A stretch of 64,000 nt of DNA from SIG565 sp964607025 (GTDB taxonomy: Bacteria > Bacillota > Clostridia > Oscillospirales > Acutalibacteraceae): NCBI GenBank assembly GCA_964607025.1, contig CAZSIL010000003.1:1-64000 (forward strand), in the 5' to 3' direction. Positions 16,615 through 25,767 of the stretch are shown here, one piece after another (positions within the stretch are counted from its first letter, which is position 1; every line of letters starts with the position of its first letter). The notes below the pieces were generated by a model, which saw nothing but the letters and a program-made list of their open reading frames with translations, was not told the DNA's origin and ran no database searches. A program made the position numbers and the translations under genes.

Positions 16615-17667
16615 TTACATTTTTTCTATTTCTTTAATTAATTCTTCGAGTATTTTTTCTTCCGCTATTTTACGTTTTGTGCCGTCCTTTTTGAAAAGTA
16701 CGGCGCAGCCGTCACCACCGGCAACTCCTATATCCGCCGCCGCCGCTTCACCGGGACCGTTTACGACACATCCCATTATGGCAACGGTTATATCCTTATC
16801 TATGTTTTTAAGCTTTTCTTCGGCTTTTTTTGCAAGCCCTATCAAATCAATTTTTGTTCTGCCGCAGGTGGGGCAAGACACAAATTTAATGCCGCCGCGG
16901 CGAAGACCAATTGCCTTTAATAAATCTTTTGCTGCCGAAATTTCTTTTATCGGCTCATCGGTTAATGATACGCGAACTGTGTTACCAATACCGCGAAGCA
17001 GTAATCCACCCATAGCCGCACTTGATTTTATAACACCCATATTGTAAGTTCCCGCTTCGGTAACACCCAGATGTAACGGATACGGACATTTCTCTGCCGC
17101 CAAAACATACGCCGCATAGGTCCTGGCTGTATCGGATGATTTAAGGGATAAAACTATATCATCAAAATCAAATTTGTTAAGTAATGATATATGATAAAGT
17201 CCGCTTTCTACCATTGCTTCGGGTGTTGCGGCACCATAGCGCGCAAGTATCTCTTTTTCAAGTGAGCCCGAATTTACACCGATACGTATCGGCACCCCTG
17301 CTAAACGACAAGCATCGGCAACCTTTTTAACGTTGGCATCGTCCCCTATGTTCCCTGGGTTAATTCTAATTTTATCAACCCCTGCCGCAACCGATTCAAG
17401 CGCTAAGCGGTAATCAAAATGTATATCGGCTACAAGCGGAATATTTATCTTTTCCTTGATTTTATAAACGAGTTCTACCGCTGCCTTGTCAGGCACCGAA
17501 ACGCGCACTATTTCACAACCCGCTTTTTCGAGTTCTATCGCTTGGCGCACGTTGCCCTCAATATCATCGGCGCGTACATTAAGCATTGACTGAATAGCAA
17601 TCGGCTCACCGCCGCCGATAAAAATATTTCCTATTTTAATCTTTTTTGTAATATCGTTAGTATACAT
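16615..17667 (-). CDS. ispG: 4-hydroxy-3-methylbut-2-enyl diphosphate synthase
   Basis: Iron-sulphur enzyme of the MEP isoprenoid pathway, 350 residues, the short bacterial form. An N-terminal TIM-barrel starts with GGGEPIAIQSM. The C-terminal [4Fe-4S] ligands are in SCPTCGR and MGCVVNGPGE. It makes HMBPP from MEcPP. With dxr and uppS in the same operon, it supplies undecaprenyl phosphate for wall synthesis. It starts three bases after the rseP stop. Confidence 0.96.
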   Translation of the reverse strand: MYTNDITKKIKIGNIFIGGGEPIAIQSMLNVRADDIEGNVRQAIELEKAGCEIVRVSVPDKAAVELVYKIKEKINIPLVADIHFDYRLALESVAAGVDKIRINPGNIGDDANVKKVADACRLAGVPIRIGVNSGSLEKEILARYGAATPEAMVESGLYHISLLNKFDFDDIVLSLKSSDTARTYAAYVLAAEKCPYPLHLGVTEAGTYNMGVIKSSAAMGGLLLRGIGNTVRVSLTDEPIKEISAAKDLLKAIGLRRGGIKFVSCPTCGRTKIDLIGLAKKAEEKLKNIDKDITVAIMGCVVNGPGEAAAADIGVAGGDGCAVLFKKDGTKRKIAEEKILEELIKEIEKM

Positions 17668-17670
17668 ATC

Positions 17671-18732
17671 CTACCCCGTTATTAACTTCCAGATATCCTT
17701 GAATGTTACCAAAATCATTAACCCAAACAGTAGCACAAAGCCAACCGTATGAACAACACCTTCAAATTTGGGCGGAACGGGCTTTTTGAATATCATTTCG
17801 AATAAAATAAATAAAAGACGTCCGCCATCAAGAGCCGGTATCGGCAATAAATTAAAAATGCCGAGGTTAATAGTTATCAGCGCCATTATCGGAAACAAGT
17901 TAAGCAAGTTTGTTTTAGCTGCACTTCCTATCGCCGCCGTAACGCCGACGGGACCCGATACAGCATTAAGGCCAAATCTACCGCCAATTAAATCTATAAG
18001 CGAAAACCATACAACACGCGCATAGGATAGGGTTGTTTTTGCGGTTTGTTTTATATAGTTTATAAAGGTTTTCTCTTGCGGCTGAACCCAAAAATCGACA
18101 GCAATATAATCCATACCATCCAGTGTTTCGGTTTTGAACTGCACATTATCAAGCTGTACTTTTTTGCCGTCACGTAAAACAGTTATATCTACAACACCAT
18201 CGGTAATGCCAGTAAAGGCATAACTTAAATCATATGTTGTATAAATGCGCCTTGTATCAACCGAGAGAATCTTATCACCGACGCTTAGTCCCGAATTTAC
18301 ACTCACTGCATCTTCGGCAAACTGCGAGACGGTAGTTGTTGCAAAATATTTACCTGGGGCTAGAGATATGGCAACCAATATAACGCCCAATATTAAATTG
18401 AAAAGCGCACCCGCAACTACTATTATAAATCGACGCCAAGCCGCCTTTTTACAAAACGCTTTTTCATCGGTGCTTTCTTCATCTTCGCCCTCCATAGCAC
18501 AGTAACCGCCAAGAGGTATTAAATTTACTTTATAAGTTGTCTCGCCCCACTGTTTTGCAAAAAGCTTAGGACCGAATCCCACTGCAAACTCATTAACGCG
18601 AACACCCATAAGTTTTGCGGCTATAAAGTGTCCGAACTCGTGTATGATTATAAGCACAATAAACACAAGCACTGCCACAACATAGGGCCATATATTATTA
18701 AAAACCGACATAAAGGAAGAAATATTCCCCAC
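17671..18732 (-). CDS. rseP: Site-2 intramembrane metalloprotease RseP/RasP
   Basis: M50 zinc protease of 353 residues. The HEFGH motif lies in the first membrane helix. A central PDZ domain spans about residues 125-205. The second motif, LLPIPALDGGRLLF, is near residue 300. It cleaves membrane-bound anti-sigma factors and signal peptides in the family. A GTG start gives full length. An ATG seven codons in is possible, because the upstream ribosome site is not clear-cut. It sits between dxr and ispG, a conserved Firmicutes arrangement. Confidence 0.94.
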   Translation of the reverse strand: MGNISSFMSVFNNIWPYVVAVLVFIVLIIIHEFGHFIAAKLMGVRVNEFAVGFGPKLFAKQWGETTYKVNLIPLGGYCAMEGEDEESTDEKAFCKKAAWRRFIIVVAGALFNLILGVILVAISLAPGKYFATTTVSQFAEDAVSVNSGLSVGDKILSVDTRRIYTTYDLSYAFTGITDGVVDITVLRDGKKVQLDNVQFKTETLDGMDYIAVDFWVQPQEKTFINYIKQTAKTTLSYARVVWFSLIDLIGGRFGLNAVSGPVGVTAAIGSAAKTNLLNLFPIMALITINLGIFNLLPIPALDGGRLLFILFEMIFKKPVPPKFEGVVHTVGFVLLFGLMILVTFKDIWKLITG

Positions 18733-18744
18733 CCTGCTTTCTAT

Positions 18745-19890
18745 TTATTTTATTGAATTTCTGACCAATTCACGTGCCACAAAATCTGCGGCGAAAACGT
18801 CATCTACGCCAAAAGTATTAACTGATTTTTGATTTTCTATAGCAGATTCAACCAAATCTGCAATTTGTAAGAATTTGATTTTACCTTCCAAGAAAAGCTT
18901 TACCGCTTCTTCATTGGCGCCATTTGCGGCGGCGGGTTTAAGACCGCCTTCATTTATTGCTTTTATGCAAAGCGGCAAACAACGGAAGGTATCGGTATCG
19001 GGCTTTTCAAAAGTTAAAGAGCCGATTTTTGCTAAATCCAATCGTTCGGCATTTAAAAACATTCTATCCGGGTAGGTAAGCGCATACTGTATCGGCAATT
19101 TCATATCGGGGGTGCCGAGTTGAGCAATTACTCCCCCATCAACAAATTCTACCGCCGAATGTATGATACTTTGCCTGTGTACGAGCACTTCAATATCATT
19201 AGCAGTTACGTCAAAAAGATGTACCGCTTCGATAACTTCAAGTCCTTTATTCATAAGTGTTGCCGAATCGATGGTAATTTTCGCCCCCATCGACCAATTT
19301 GGGTGTTTTAGCGCATCGCTCGGAGTGACCTTTATTAAATCTTCCCGTTTTTTAGAATAAAACGGACCACCCGATGCGGTTAGTATAATTTTGCGAAGTC
19401 GCTCACGAGGGGTACCCTGAAGGGACTGAAAAATAGCCGAGTGCTCACTATCGACGGGTAACAATTTCACCCCGTTTTCTTTGAGTTCTTTCTTTACTAT
19501 ATCACCCGCGGTTACGAGCGTTTCTTTATTAGCAAGTGCTATGGTTTTACCCGATTTTATAGCTGCGAGTGTAGGTCGCAAACCCGCAATACCAACAATA
19601 GCATTAAGAACGGTATCGCCCTTGGATTCTGCAGCGGCGCAAACACCATCACTACCTGATAAAACTTTAATATCGGTATCTCTTAATTTAATTTTAAGTT
19701 CCCGCGCGGCATTTTCGTTTTGCACGGCAACCAACAAGGGTTTAAATTCCCGCGCTTGTTTTTCGAGCAATTCTATATTGTTTCCAGCCACCAAAGCGGT
19801 TACGCGGTAACAGCTCGGATTATCCCTTACGATATCTAGTGCTTGTGTACCTATTGAACCGGTTGAACCTAAAATAATAAGCTCGGTCAT
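18745..19890 (-). CDS. dxr: 1-deoxy-D-xylulose 5-phosphate reductoisomerase
   Basis: NADPH-dependent second enzyme of the MEP pathway, 381 residues. The dinucleotide-binding motif GSTGSIGTQALDIV is at the N-terminus. The metal and substrate-binding region contains VDSEHSAIFQ and the flexible-loop segment KHPNWSMG. It converts DXP to MEP. AAGGAGG lies just before the ATG. It is flanked by cdsA and rseP in the operon. Confidence 0.96.
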   Translation of the reverse strand: MTELIILGSTGSIGTQALDIVRDNPSCYRVTALVAGNNIELLEKQAREFKPLLVAVQNENAARELKIKLRDTDIKVLSGSDGVCAAAESKGDTVLNAIVGIAGLRPTLAAIKSGKTIALANKETLVTAGDIVKKELKENGVKLLPVDSEHSAIFQSLQGTPRERLRKIILTASGGPFYSKKREDLIKVTPSDALKHPNWSMGAKITIDSATLMNKGLEVIEAVHLFDVTANDIEVLVHRQSIIHSAVEFVDGGVIAQLGTPDMKLPIQYALTYPDRMFLNAERLDLAKIGSLTFEKPDTDTFRCLPLCIKAINEGGLKPAAANGANEEAVKLFLEGKIKFLQIADLVESAIENQKSVNTFGVDDVFAADFVARELVRNSIK

Positions 19891-19908
19891 TTTGTCCCCT
19901 CCTTGTTT

Positions 19909-20697
19909 TTAAAATATGTTAAGTAATAATATAAAAATCGGTGCTATTAAAAGTATGCTGTCAAAACGGTCGGTTATACCGCCGTGACCGGGAATAAGTG
20001 TGCCGTAATCTTTAATATCCGCATTACGCTTGATAACCGATGCGAACAAATCTCCTATCATACCCACAATACAAAGGATCGGGGTAATGATAACAAGGGG
20101 CAATATAGCCGCAGACATATCGAATATGTAACACAATAAAACTGTTACTATAATGCTCAAAACAAGTCCGCCAACAGAACCTTCCACCGTCTTTTTAGGG
20201 CTAATTTTTTCACAAAGTTTATGACGCCCTAATGTTACGCCGACAAAGTATGCTCCGCAATCACAAACTGATGAGAAATTAAGCAAGAGCAACAAATATA
20301 TAAGTCCGCGTTCGAGCAATGCATAAATACAGAAAAATGCAAAGCCAAGAATTATAGGAAGTGCAATAGCCGACATAATATCGCTATTGGTTATTTTGCC
20401 GTAAAGCACAAGTGACAAAACCGCCGTTATCAGTACAAAAACTATTGCCGAATAAATGGAAAGCGACGGATAAACAGTTAAACTTATAACCTGCACTGCG
20501 GCAAAAACCACGGAAAGCCACACTAAAATTTTATTATTTACAAATTTTGCATTATTTGCCATCTCAAAAGTGGCGGTAGCGGCGGCAAAAGCCAACACCG
20601 CTATTAGCAAATACGGAAAATCCACCAATAAATGAAAGGTCACAAGCGCACCCACTATAAGTACCAGCACCGCGCCCGAAATGATTCTTGTAAGCAT
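19909..20697 (-). CDS. cdsA: Phosphatidate cytidylyltransferase
   Basis: Integral membrane enzyme of 262 residues with about eight hydrophobic segments. The family signature is near the C-terminus (KRNADIKDYGTLIPGHGGITDRFDS). It makes CDP-diacylglycerol from phosphatidate and CTP for phospholipid synthesis. Its ATG abuts the uppS stop and its ribosome-binding site GGAGGA lies within the last codons of uppS, so translation is coupled. Confidence 0.95.
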   Translation of the reverse strand: MLTRIISGAVLVLIVGALVTFHLLVDFPYLLIAVLAFAAATATFEMANNAKFVNNKILVWLSVVFAAVQVISLTVYPSLSIYSAIVFVLITAVLSLVLYGKITNSDIMSAIALPIILGFAFFCIYALLERGLIYLLLLLNFSSVCDCGAYFVGVTLGRHKLCEKISPKKTVEGSVGGLVLSIIVTVLLCYIFDMSAAILPLVIITPILCIVGMIGDLFASVIKRNADIKDYGTLIPGHGGITDRFDSILLIAPIFILLLNIF

Positions 20698-21411
20698 TTA
20701 TATTCCTCCAAAACGGCGGTTACGTTTGTTGTAATCGTCGATTGCTTTATCTAAATCCCTTGGGGTAAAATCAGGCCACAAAACATCAGAAAACCAAAGC
20801 TCAGAATAAGCCGACTGCCATATAAGATAATTGGACAAGCGCTGCTCTCCGCTGGGTCTTATCATTAAATCGGGATCGGGATAATAGTTTGTATAAAGAT
20901 GCGCCGATATTGTATCCTCCGTTATCTCTTCTGGCGCAATTTCCTTGGCTACAATTTCTCTTACTGCGTGAACTATCTCATCTCTGCCACCGTAATTAAT
21001 GGCTAAATAGCAACAAAGCCCCGTGGCATTTTTAGAATCGTCCTCCGCGGTTAGCATCAGTTCTTTAATATCATCGGGTAACACCGTTCTATCACCGATG
21101 AATTTAAGCATAATATTCTCTTTGATGTAGTTTTTAGAGTCCTTTAAATAGTCACGCAAAATGTTCATAATGCCTTCAACTTCTTCGGCAGGACGTTTCC
21201 AGTTTTCAGTGGAAAATGCATAAACCGTTAAATGTTTCACGCCAATTTTGTTGCAGTAACGCGCTATATCTTTAAAGGTTTTGGAACCCGCGGCATGACC
21301 TGCATTACGCGGCAAACCGCGTTTTTTCGCCCATCTGCCGTTACCATCCATAATAATGGCTATATGCTCGGGTATTACACGAGAATTTTCTTGTTTCTTT
21401 TTAAAAAGCAT
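20698..21411 (-). CDS. uppS: Undecaprenyl diphosphate synthase
   Basis: Cis-prenyltransferase of about 237 residues that makes the C55 lipid carrier for peptidoglycan. The conserved IMDGNGRWAKKRGL (catalytic Asp) is near the N-terminus and RPSGEQRLSNYLIWQSAYSE near the C-terminus. The ATG at 21411 is preferred because AAAGG precedes it; a TTG five codons upstream is in frame. An intrinsic-terminator-like hairpin lies immediately upstream and may reduce read-through from frr. Confidence 0.95.
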   Translation of the reverse strand: MLFKKKQENSRVIPEHIAIIMDGNGRWAKKRGLPRNAGHAAGSKTFKDIARYCNKIGVKHLTVYAFSTENWKRPAEEVEGIMNILRDYLKDSKNYIKENIMLKFIGDRTVLPDDIKELMLTAEDDSKNATGLCCYLAINYGGRDEIVHAVREIVAKEIAPEEITEDTISAHLYTNYYPDPDLMIRPSGEQRLSNYLIWQSAYSELWFSDVLWPDFTPRDLDKAIDDYNKRNRRFGGI

Positions 21412-21424
21412 ATTTTTACCTTTC

Positions 21425-21457
21425 AAAAATCCACCAGGGGTACCCTGATGGATTTTT
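21425..21457 (-). terminator. Intra-operon terminator between frr and uppS
   Basis: A 15-base stem (21425-21439 with 21443-21457, one G-T pair in RNA) ends on the minus strand in five T, directly followed by the uppS ribosome-binding site. It probably causes partial termination, since gene order argues for one operon. Confidence 0.65.
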
Positions 21458-21473
21458 AATTAATTTTAAAAAA

Positions 21474-22028
21474 TCAGATTTCGAGAATTTCCTTTTCCTT
21501 GAGCGCCGCTAAATCATCAACTTCCTTGCAGTATTTATCGGTGAGATTCTGAATCTTTTTCTCGCCACCCTGCTGGTCGTCTTCAGTGATTTCGGAATTC
21601 TTTTTCATCGTTTTAAGCTTTTCAAGAGCATCGCGACGGCTGTTACGCACCGCGACCTTGCTATCTTCTGCCATTTTGCGAACGTCCTTTACGATTTCCC
21701 TTCTGCGTTCTTCTGTGAGCTGTGGGAAGATAAGGCGAATAACTCTACCGTCGTTTTGCGGATTAATACCGATATCGGCTACCTGAATTGCCTTTTCGAT
21801 TGATTTTAGTGTTGTTGCATCCCACGGCTGAATCTGCAACATTCTCGGTTCGGGAACCGAGATAGCCGCCATCTGCTGAATGGGTGTGGGTGCGCCGTAA
21901 TAATCAACGGTAATTCTATCAAGAACAGCCGGAGAAGCACGACCTACGCGCACCGATTTATAATCACGATCGAGCGCATCAAGCGTTTTCATCATTTTTT
22001 CTTCTGCATTATTAATAACAGTATTCAT
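21474..22028 (-). CDS. frr: Ribosome recycling factor
   Basis: Protein of 184 residues, the usual RRF length, which splits post-termination ribosomes together with EF-G. The family core KSVRVGRASPAVLDRITVDYYG is present in the first third. The C-terminal helical region (RREIVKDVRKMAEDSKVAVRNSRRDA) is complete. It lies directly after pyrH, a near-universal neighbour pair. Confidence 0.97.
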   Translation of the reverse strand: MNTVINNAEEKMMKTLDALDRDYKSVRVGRASPAVLDRITVDYYGAPTPIQQMAAISVPEPRMLQIQPWDATTLKSIEKAIQVADIGINPQNDGRVIRLIFPQLTEERRREIVKDVRKMAEDSKVAVRNSRRDALEKLKTMKKNSEITEDDQQGGEKKIQNLTDKYCKEVDDLAALKEKEILEI

Positions 22029-22044
22029 AACTTACCTCCGAAGA

Positions 22045-22749
22045 TTATTTAACAATTGTACCTATGGTCTCGCCCTTCATAGCTCTCACTATATTATCGG
22101 GGTCATCAAGATTAAAAACGAGTATCGGAATATTATTATCCATACAAAGCGATGCCGCAGTACTATCCATAACGTGAAGTCCTTTATTAAGCACATCTAT
22201 ATAAGACAGCGTGTCAAACTTTTTAGCATCGGGATTTTGTTTGGGGTCACTATCATATACGCCATCAACATTTGTGGCTTTGAATATTATGTCGGCTCCT
22301 ATTTCTGCCGCACGCAAAGCCGCGCCTGTATCGGTCGAAAAGAACGGATTTCCTGTGCCGCAACCGAATACAACAACTCTACCCTTTTCAAGATGCCTTA
22401 CTGCTTTATTTCTGATATACGGCTCGGCTATCTGGCGCATCTCAATCGCCGTTTCAACACGGGCGGTAAGACCTACCTGTTCAAGCCCGTCAGCCAAACC
22501 CAATGCGTTAATAACGGTGGCAAGCATTCCCATATGGTCAGCACGTGTGCGGTCCATTTTTCCACTCGAACGACCGCGCCAAAAGTTACCGCCGCCTACC
22601 ACAAGTGCTACCTGAACGCCCATATCCACGCATTTTTTAATACTTTCACAAACACTTAATACCTTATCAAAGTCAATACCGGTGCCTTTTTCTCCTGCGA
22701 GTGCTTCACCGCTGAGTTTAATTAAAACCCTTTTATAAGCAGGTTGCAT
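22045..22749 (-). CDS. pyrH: Uridylate kinase
   Basis: UMP kinase of the amino-acid kinase fold, 234 residues. The N-terminal phosphate-binding segment KLSGEALAG, the GGGNFWRG motif and DHMGMLATVIN are all recognisable. It phosphorylates UMP to UDP for nucleotide synthesis. It is the first gene of the eight-gene operon ending with polC and has a consensus-like promoter directly upstream. Confidence 0.97.
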   Translation of the reverse strand: MQPAYKRVLIKLSGEALAGEKGTGIDFDKVLSVCESIKKCVDMGVQVALVVGGGNFWRGRSSGKMDRTRADHMGMLATVINALGLADGLEQVGLTARVETAIEMRQIAEPYIRNKAVRHLEKGRVVVFGCGTGNPFFSTDTGAALRAAEIGADIIFKATNVDGVYDSDPKQNPDAKKFDTLSYIDVLNKGLHVMDSTAASLCMDNNIPILVFNLDDPDNIVRAMKGETIGTIVK

Positions 22750-22784
22750 TTTAACACTTCCTAACTATATTTTCATACGAGTAT

Positions 22785-22813
22785 ATTTTACATTATAATA
22801 CATATAAAGTCAA
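22785..22813 (-). promoter_or_regulatory. Promoter of the pyrH-polC operon
   Basis: TTGACT (complement of 22808-22813), a 17-base spacer and TAAAAT (22785-22790) lie about 35 bases before the pyrH start. The region to 22880 is otherwise A/T-rich and featureless. Confidence 0.65.
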
Positions 22814-22881
22814 TTATATTTGTATGTAAAAATTTTTTATTAAAAACTAAATAGAGAATCAAAAAATGTAAAACATGTTAA

Positions 22882-22910
22882 ATAAAAATAGCGGCATCAA
22901 ATGATACCGC
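22882..22910 (-). terminator. Intrinsic terminator of kdgK
   Basis: GCGGCATC (22891-22898) pairs with GATACCGC (22903-22910) with one G-T pair. A T-rich tail follows on the minus strand. Confidence 0.75.
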
Positions 22911-22920
22911 CATTTAGTAT

Positions 22921-23943
22921 TTATCGCTGAACGCGGCCTGATGCATCGCCGCCTGCTAATTTTTCTACTTCAGCAACGCTTACTCTGTTGTAGTCGCCTT
23001 CAACAGAGTGTTTAAGTGCTGATGCTGCAACGGCAAATTCGATAGCTTCTTGGGTTGTTTTGCCCGAAAGCAGTGAGTAAATAAGTCCACCACCGAAGCT
23101 GTCGCCACCGCCTACGCGGTCAACAATACGTAAATGATATGTTTTTGAGAAGCAATAGTTTTCGCCATCATAAAGCATACCTGCCCAGTCATTATCACTA
23201 GCCGAGATAGATGTACGAAGAGTAATTGCAACCTTTTCGAAGCCGAATTTATCAGCCAACTGCTTTGCAACCGATTTATAACCCTCGTGGTTTAATTTAC
23301 CGCCGTAAATATCGGTGTCTTCCGCTTCAATGCCGAATACGTCTTTAGCGTCTTCTTCGTTGGAAATGCAAACGTCAACGTACTGGCATAAATCAGTCAT
23401 AGCCGCACGGGCTTGTTCTCTTGTCCATAACTTGCCGCGATAGTTTAAATCGCATGAAATTTTAACGCCTTTTCGCTTCGCCGCAATACACGCTTGACGG
23501 CAAATTTCTACAAGGTTCGGACCAAGGGCTGGGGTGATGCCTGTAAAATGGAACCAATCGGCGCCTTCAAAAATATCGTCCCAATCGAAATCCGAAGCCG
23601 CTGCCATTTGAATTGCAGAATATGCGCGGTCATATATACAAACGCTTCCGCGCTGTGAAGCGCCTTTTTCGAGATAATAAATACCTACTCTCTCTCCGCC
23701 ACGTACGATTTTTGATGTATCAACACCAAAGCTTCTGAGAGAATTAACCGCCGCCTGACCGATAGCGTGTTTAGGTAACTTTGTTACGTAAACGCTATCC
23801 ATACCGTAATTAGCGAGAGATACCGCAACGTTGGCTTCACCGCCGCCGAAGGTTGCCTGCATCTGATCGTTTTGGAAAAAACGGTAGTAGCCGTTTGGGG
23901 CTAATCTTAACATAATTTCGCCAAAAGTAACTATTCTTGCCAT
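22921..23943 (-). CDS. kdgK: PfkB-family sugar kinase, probable 2-keto-3-deoxygluconate kinase
   Basis: Ribokinase-like kinase of 340 residues. The N-terminal sugar-binding motif (GGGEANVAVSLANYGMDS) and the C-terminal ATP/anion-hole motif (DRVGGGDSFGGGLIY) are clear. Overall sequence (FGEIMLRLAPNGYYRFFQ at the start) resembles KdgK-type kinases that phosphorylate KDG from uronate breakdown. Other PfkB sugars cannot be excluded. No aldolase or transporter lies beside it. The promoter carries a palindrome between -35 and -10, suggesting repression by a sugar-responsive regulator. Confidence 0.82.
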   Translation of the reverse strand: MARIVTFGEIMLRLAPNGYYRFFQNDQMQATFGGGEANVAVSLANYGMDSVYVTKLPKHAIGQAAVNSLRSFGVDTSKIVRGGERVGIYYLEKGASQRGSVCIYDRAYSAIQMAAASDFDWDDIFEGADWFHFTGITPALGPNLVEICRQACIAAKRKGVKISCDLNYRGKLWTREQARAAMTDLCQYVDVCISNEEDAKDVFGIEAEDTDIYGGKLNHEGYKSVAKQLADKFGFEKVAITLRTSISASDNDWAGMLYDGENYCFSKTYHLRIVDRVGGGDSFGGGLIYSLLSGKTTQEAIEFAVAASALKHSVEGDYNRVSVAEVEKLAGGDASGRVQR

Positions 23944-23975
23944 AAAAGCACACTCCTAAAAATTAATTCACCTAT

Positions 23976-24004
23976 ATAATACCATTTGTTGCACAAATAG
24001 TAAA
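23976..24004 (-). promoter_or_regulatory. kdgK promoter with operator-like palindrome
   Basis: TTTACT (23999-24004), 17 bases and TATTAT (23976-23981) on the minus strand. The spacer contains ATTTGTTGCACAAAT (23984-23998), with arms ATTTGT and ACAAAT. This is a typical position for a repressor site. The regulator is not in the window. Confidence 0.5.
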
Positions 24005-24024
24005 TAGTTTTAAAAAATTTTGTA

Positions 24025-24465
24025 TTATTTTGTACCCGTTGAGCCGAAACCGCCAACACCCCGAGCGGTATCGTCAAGTTCTGCACTTTCACAAAAAGCG
24101 GCTGTTATGTAAGGGGTGATAACAAGTTGCGCTATACGCTCGCCTGCGGCTATGGACTGGTCTATATTAGAATGGTTATGAAGTGCCACCATAATCTCAC
24201 CGCGGTAATCGGAATCTATTACCCCTACTTTATTGGCAGGTGCCAAACCGCGTTTTGTGGCTATGCCGCTTCGAGCATATATAAGCCCTGCAAAGCCGCT
24301 CGGGATTTCGAGCGCAATGCCCGTATGCACAAGAACTGTCTCACCCGATTTTATTATAATTTCTTCGGTGTTACAGGCATATAAATCGGCACCTGCGGCA
24401 CACTCAGAGCCATAGGTTGGTAATATTGCATTAGGGTCTATTTTTTTAACGCGTACTGTATTCAT
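24025..24465 (-). CDS. dut: dUTP diphosphatase
   Basis: Trimeric dUTPase of 146 residues that hydrolyses dUTP to dUMP, keeping uracil out of DNA and feeding dTMP synthesis. All five motifs are present in order: AAGADLYA, ARSGIA, GVIDSDYRGEI, GERIAQLVI and the C-terminal RGVGGFGSTG. It runs leftwards 44 bases downstream of the YitT-type gene. No obvious promoter of its own was noticed. Confidence 0.96.
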   Translation of the reverse strand: MNTVRVKKIDPNAILPTYGSECAAGADLYACNTEEIIIKSGETVLVHTGIALEIPSGFAGLIYARSGIATKRGLAPANKVGVIDSDYRGEIMVALHNHSNIDQSIAAGERIAQLVITPYITAAFCESAELDDTARGVGGFGSTGTK

Positions 24466-24509
24466 AAAAACACATCCTTTATTTCATTTTAACATAAACG
24501 GCTCAAAAA

Positions 24510-25361
24510 TCAACCTATTTTAAATCCCTCGCCTATTATTTCACCAACGTCTGCCACAAGAATAAATGCTTTACTGTCGGTAGAGAGTATTATTTTATGC
24601 AAGGGAGCCACCTCGTGAATTCTTACAGCGCACAAAAGCACTTGTTTTTCATTATTTGTATATGCGCCACGTCCGTTCAGTACCGTAACACCGCGGTAGA
24701 GCCCGTTTAGTATTTGCTCGGATATTTCCTTGCCTTTATTTGTTATAATAAATACCATTTTACCTTTATCTGCGCCGTAAAGCACGGTATCAATAATTTT
24801 GCTGGTTGAATATATAGCGATAAGCGAATAGAGTGCGCTTTCGATATTGCCATATACGAGCGCACTTGCCCCCACCACAAAAAAATCGGCAAACAATATA
24901 ACTCTACCCACCGATATGTGCCGATACTTATCGTTTATCAGTTTTGCTATAACGTCAACACCACCCGTTGTGGCGCCACGGATAAATACTAAACTAAGTC
25001 CCAACCCCGATAATATACCGCCGAAAACCGACGCCAACACACCGTCTAAATGGAATTTCGGCAAGATATTCTCGGTGATAGTAAGAAAAAACGACACCAA
25101 AAAAGTGGCGGCAGCGGTTTTTACAATAGAACCGCTGCCGAATTTTTTATACTGTACTATCAAAAGCGGTATATTGAGCAAAAACAAAACCGTACCGGAA
25201 GATACACCTATCAAACGGTGAAAAATCACCGCGATACCCGTAAAACCGCCTGGGGAAATCTCATTTGGCTCAATGAACAACGTGACAGCCGAAGCATATA
25301 TAAATGCACCTATTGCCCAAAATATAATATCCGTTACTAAACCGCTGTTATTTTTTTTCAC
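24510..25361 (-). CDS. YitT-family membrane protein (DUF161-DUF2179)
   Basis: Protein of 283 residues with about five or six hydrophobic helices in residues 10-190 and a soluble C-terminal DUF2179-like domain (RGVTVLNGRGAYTNNEKQVLLCAV). The substrate and transport role of this family are not established. The context (dut downstream, mrnC upstream) does not suggest a function. It follows mrnC by 18 bases and may be co-transcribed with obg-mrnC. Confidence 0.85.
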   Translation of the reverse strand: MKKNNSGLVTDIIFWAIGAFIYASAVTLFIEPNEISPGGFTGIAVIFHRLIGVSSGTVLFLLNIPLLIVQYKKFGSGSIVKTAAATFLVSFFLTITENILPKFHLDGVLASVFGGILSGLGLSLVFIRGATTGGVDVIAKLINDKYRHISVGRVILFADFFVVGASALVYGNIESALYSLIAIYSTSKIIDTVLYGADKGKMVFIITNKGKEISEQILNGLYRGVTVLNGRGAYTNNEKQVLLCAVRIHEVAPLHKIILSTDSKAFILVADVGEIIGEGFKIG

Positions 25362-25379
25362 TTGTACCCACCCTTAGAG

Positions 25380-25757
25380 TTACTCTAAGTTTAGGTTTTC
25401 CCATATTTTATCAAATAATTCTGTAATGCGAGTAGCGTTGCCGCGCAAGTGCAAGTAACCAAACAAGGTTTCAAGCCCTGTTGCCGCGTGATACTCTTCT
25501 TTTGTGGAGTTTTTAGGGGTGTTATGTGTATGAAAATTGCGTCCCCTTTTAAAAACCGACAACTCGTGCTCGGTTAAATCTTCACTTATTATATTAAACG
25601 CTTTTGCTTGAGCCGATGCTTTAACAAACTCTACCGATAGCGAGTGTAAATCTCCCGAACGGCGATTAACGCCCGCTAACTTTTCGCGCACCAATAAAGT
25701 ATAAACACCGTCACCCACAAATGCCAAAACCGATGGATTTAATAAATCAGGATTCAT
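25380..25757 (-). CDS. mrnC: Mini-ribonuclease III
   Basis: Small RNase III-like nuclease of 125 residues that in Bacillus trims 23S rRNA ends. It has the RNase III catalytic fold (LAFVGDGVYTLLVREKL, with the catalytic Asp; later STKEEYHAATGLETLFGYLHL) and no double-stranded-RNA-binding domain. The ATG at 25757 is preferred because AAGGAG lies eight bases upstream. An in-frame start 12 codons earlier would overlap obg. Location beside obg is unlike Bacillus, where it sits near cysS. Confidence 0.85.
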   Translation of the reverse strand: MNPDLLNPSVLAFVGDGVYTLLVREKLAGVNRRSGDLHSLSVEFVKASAQAKAFNIISEDLTEHELSVFKRGRNFHTHNTPKNSTKEEYHAATGLETLFGYLHLRGNATRITELFDKIWENLNLE

Positions 25758-25767
25758 AAATTTCTCC

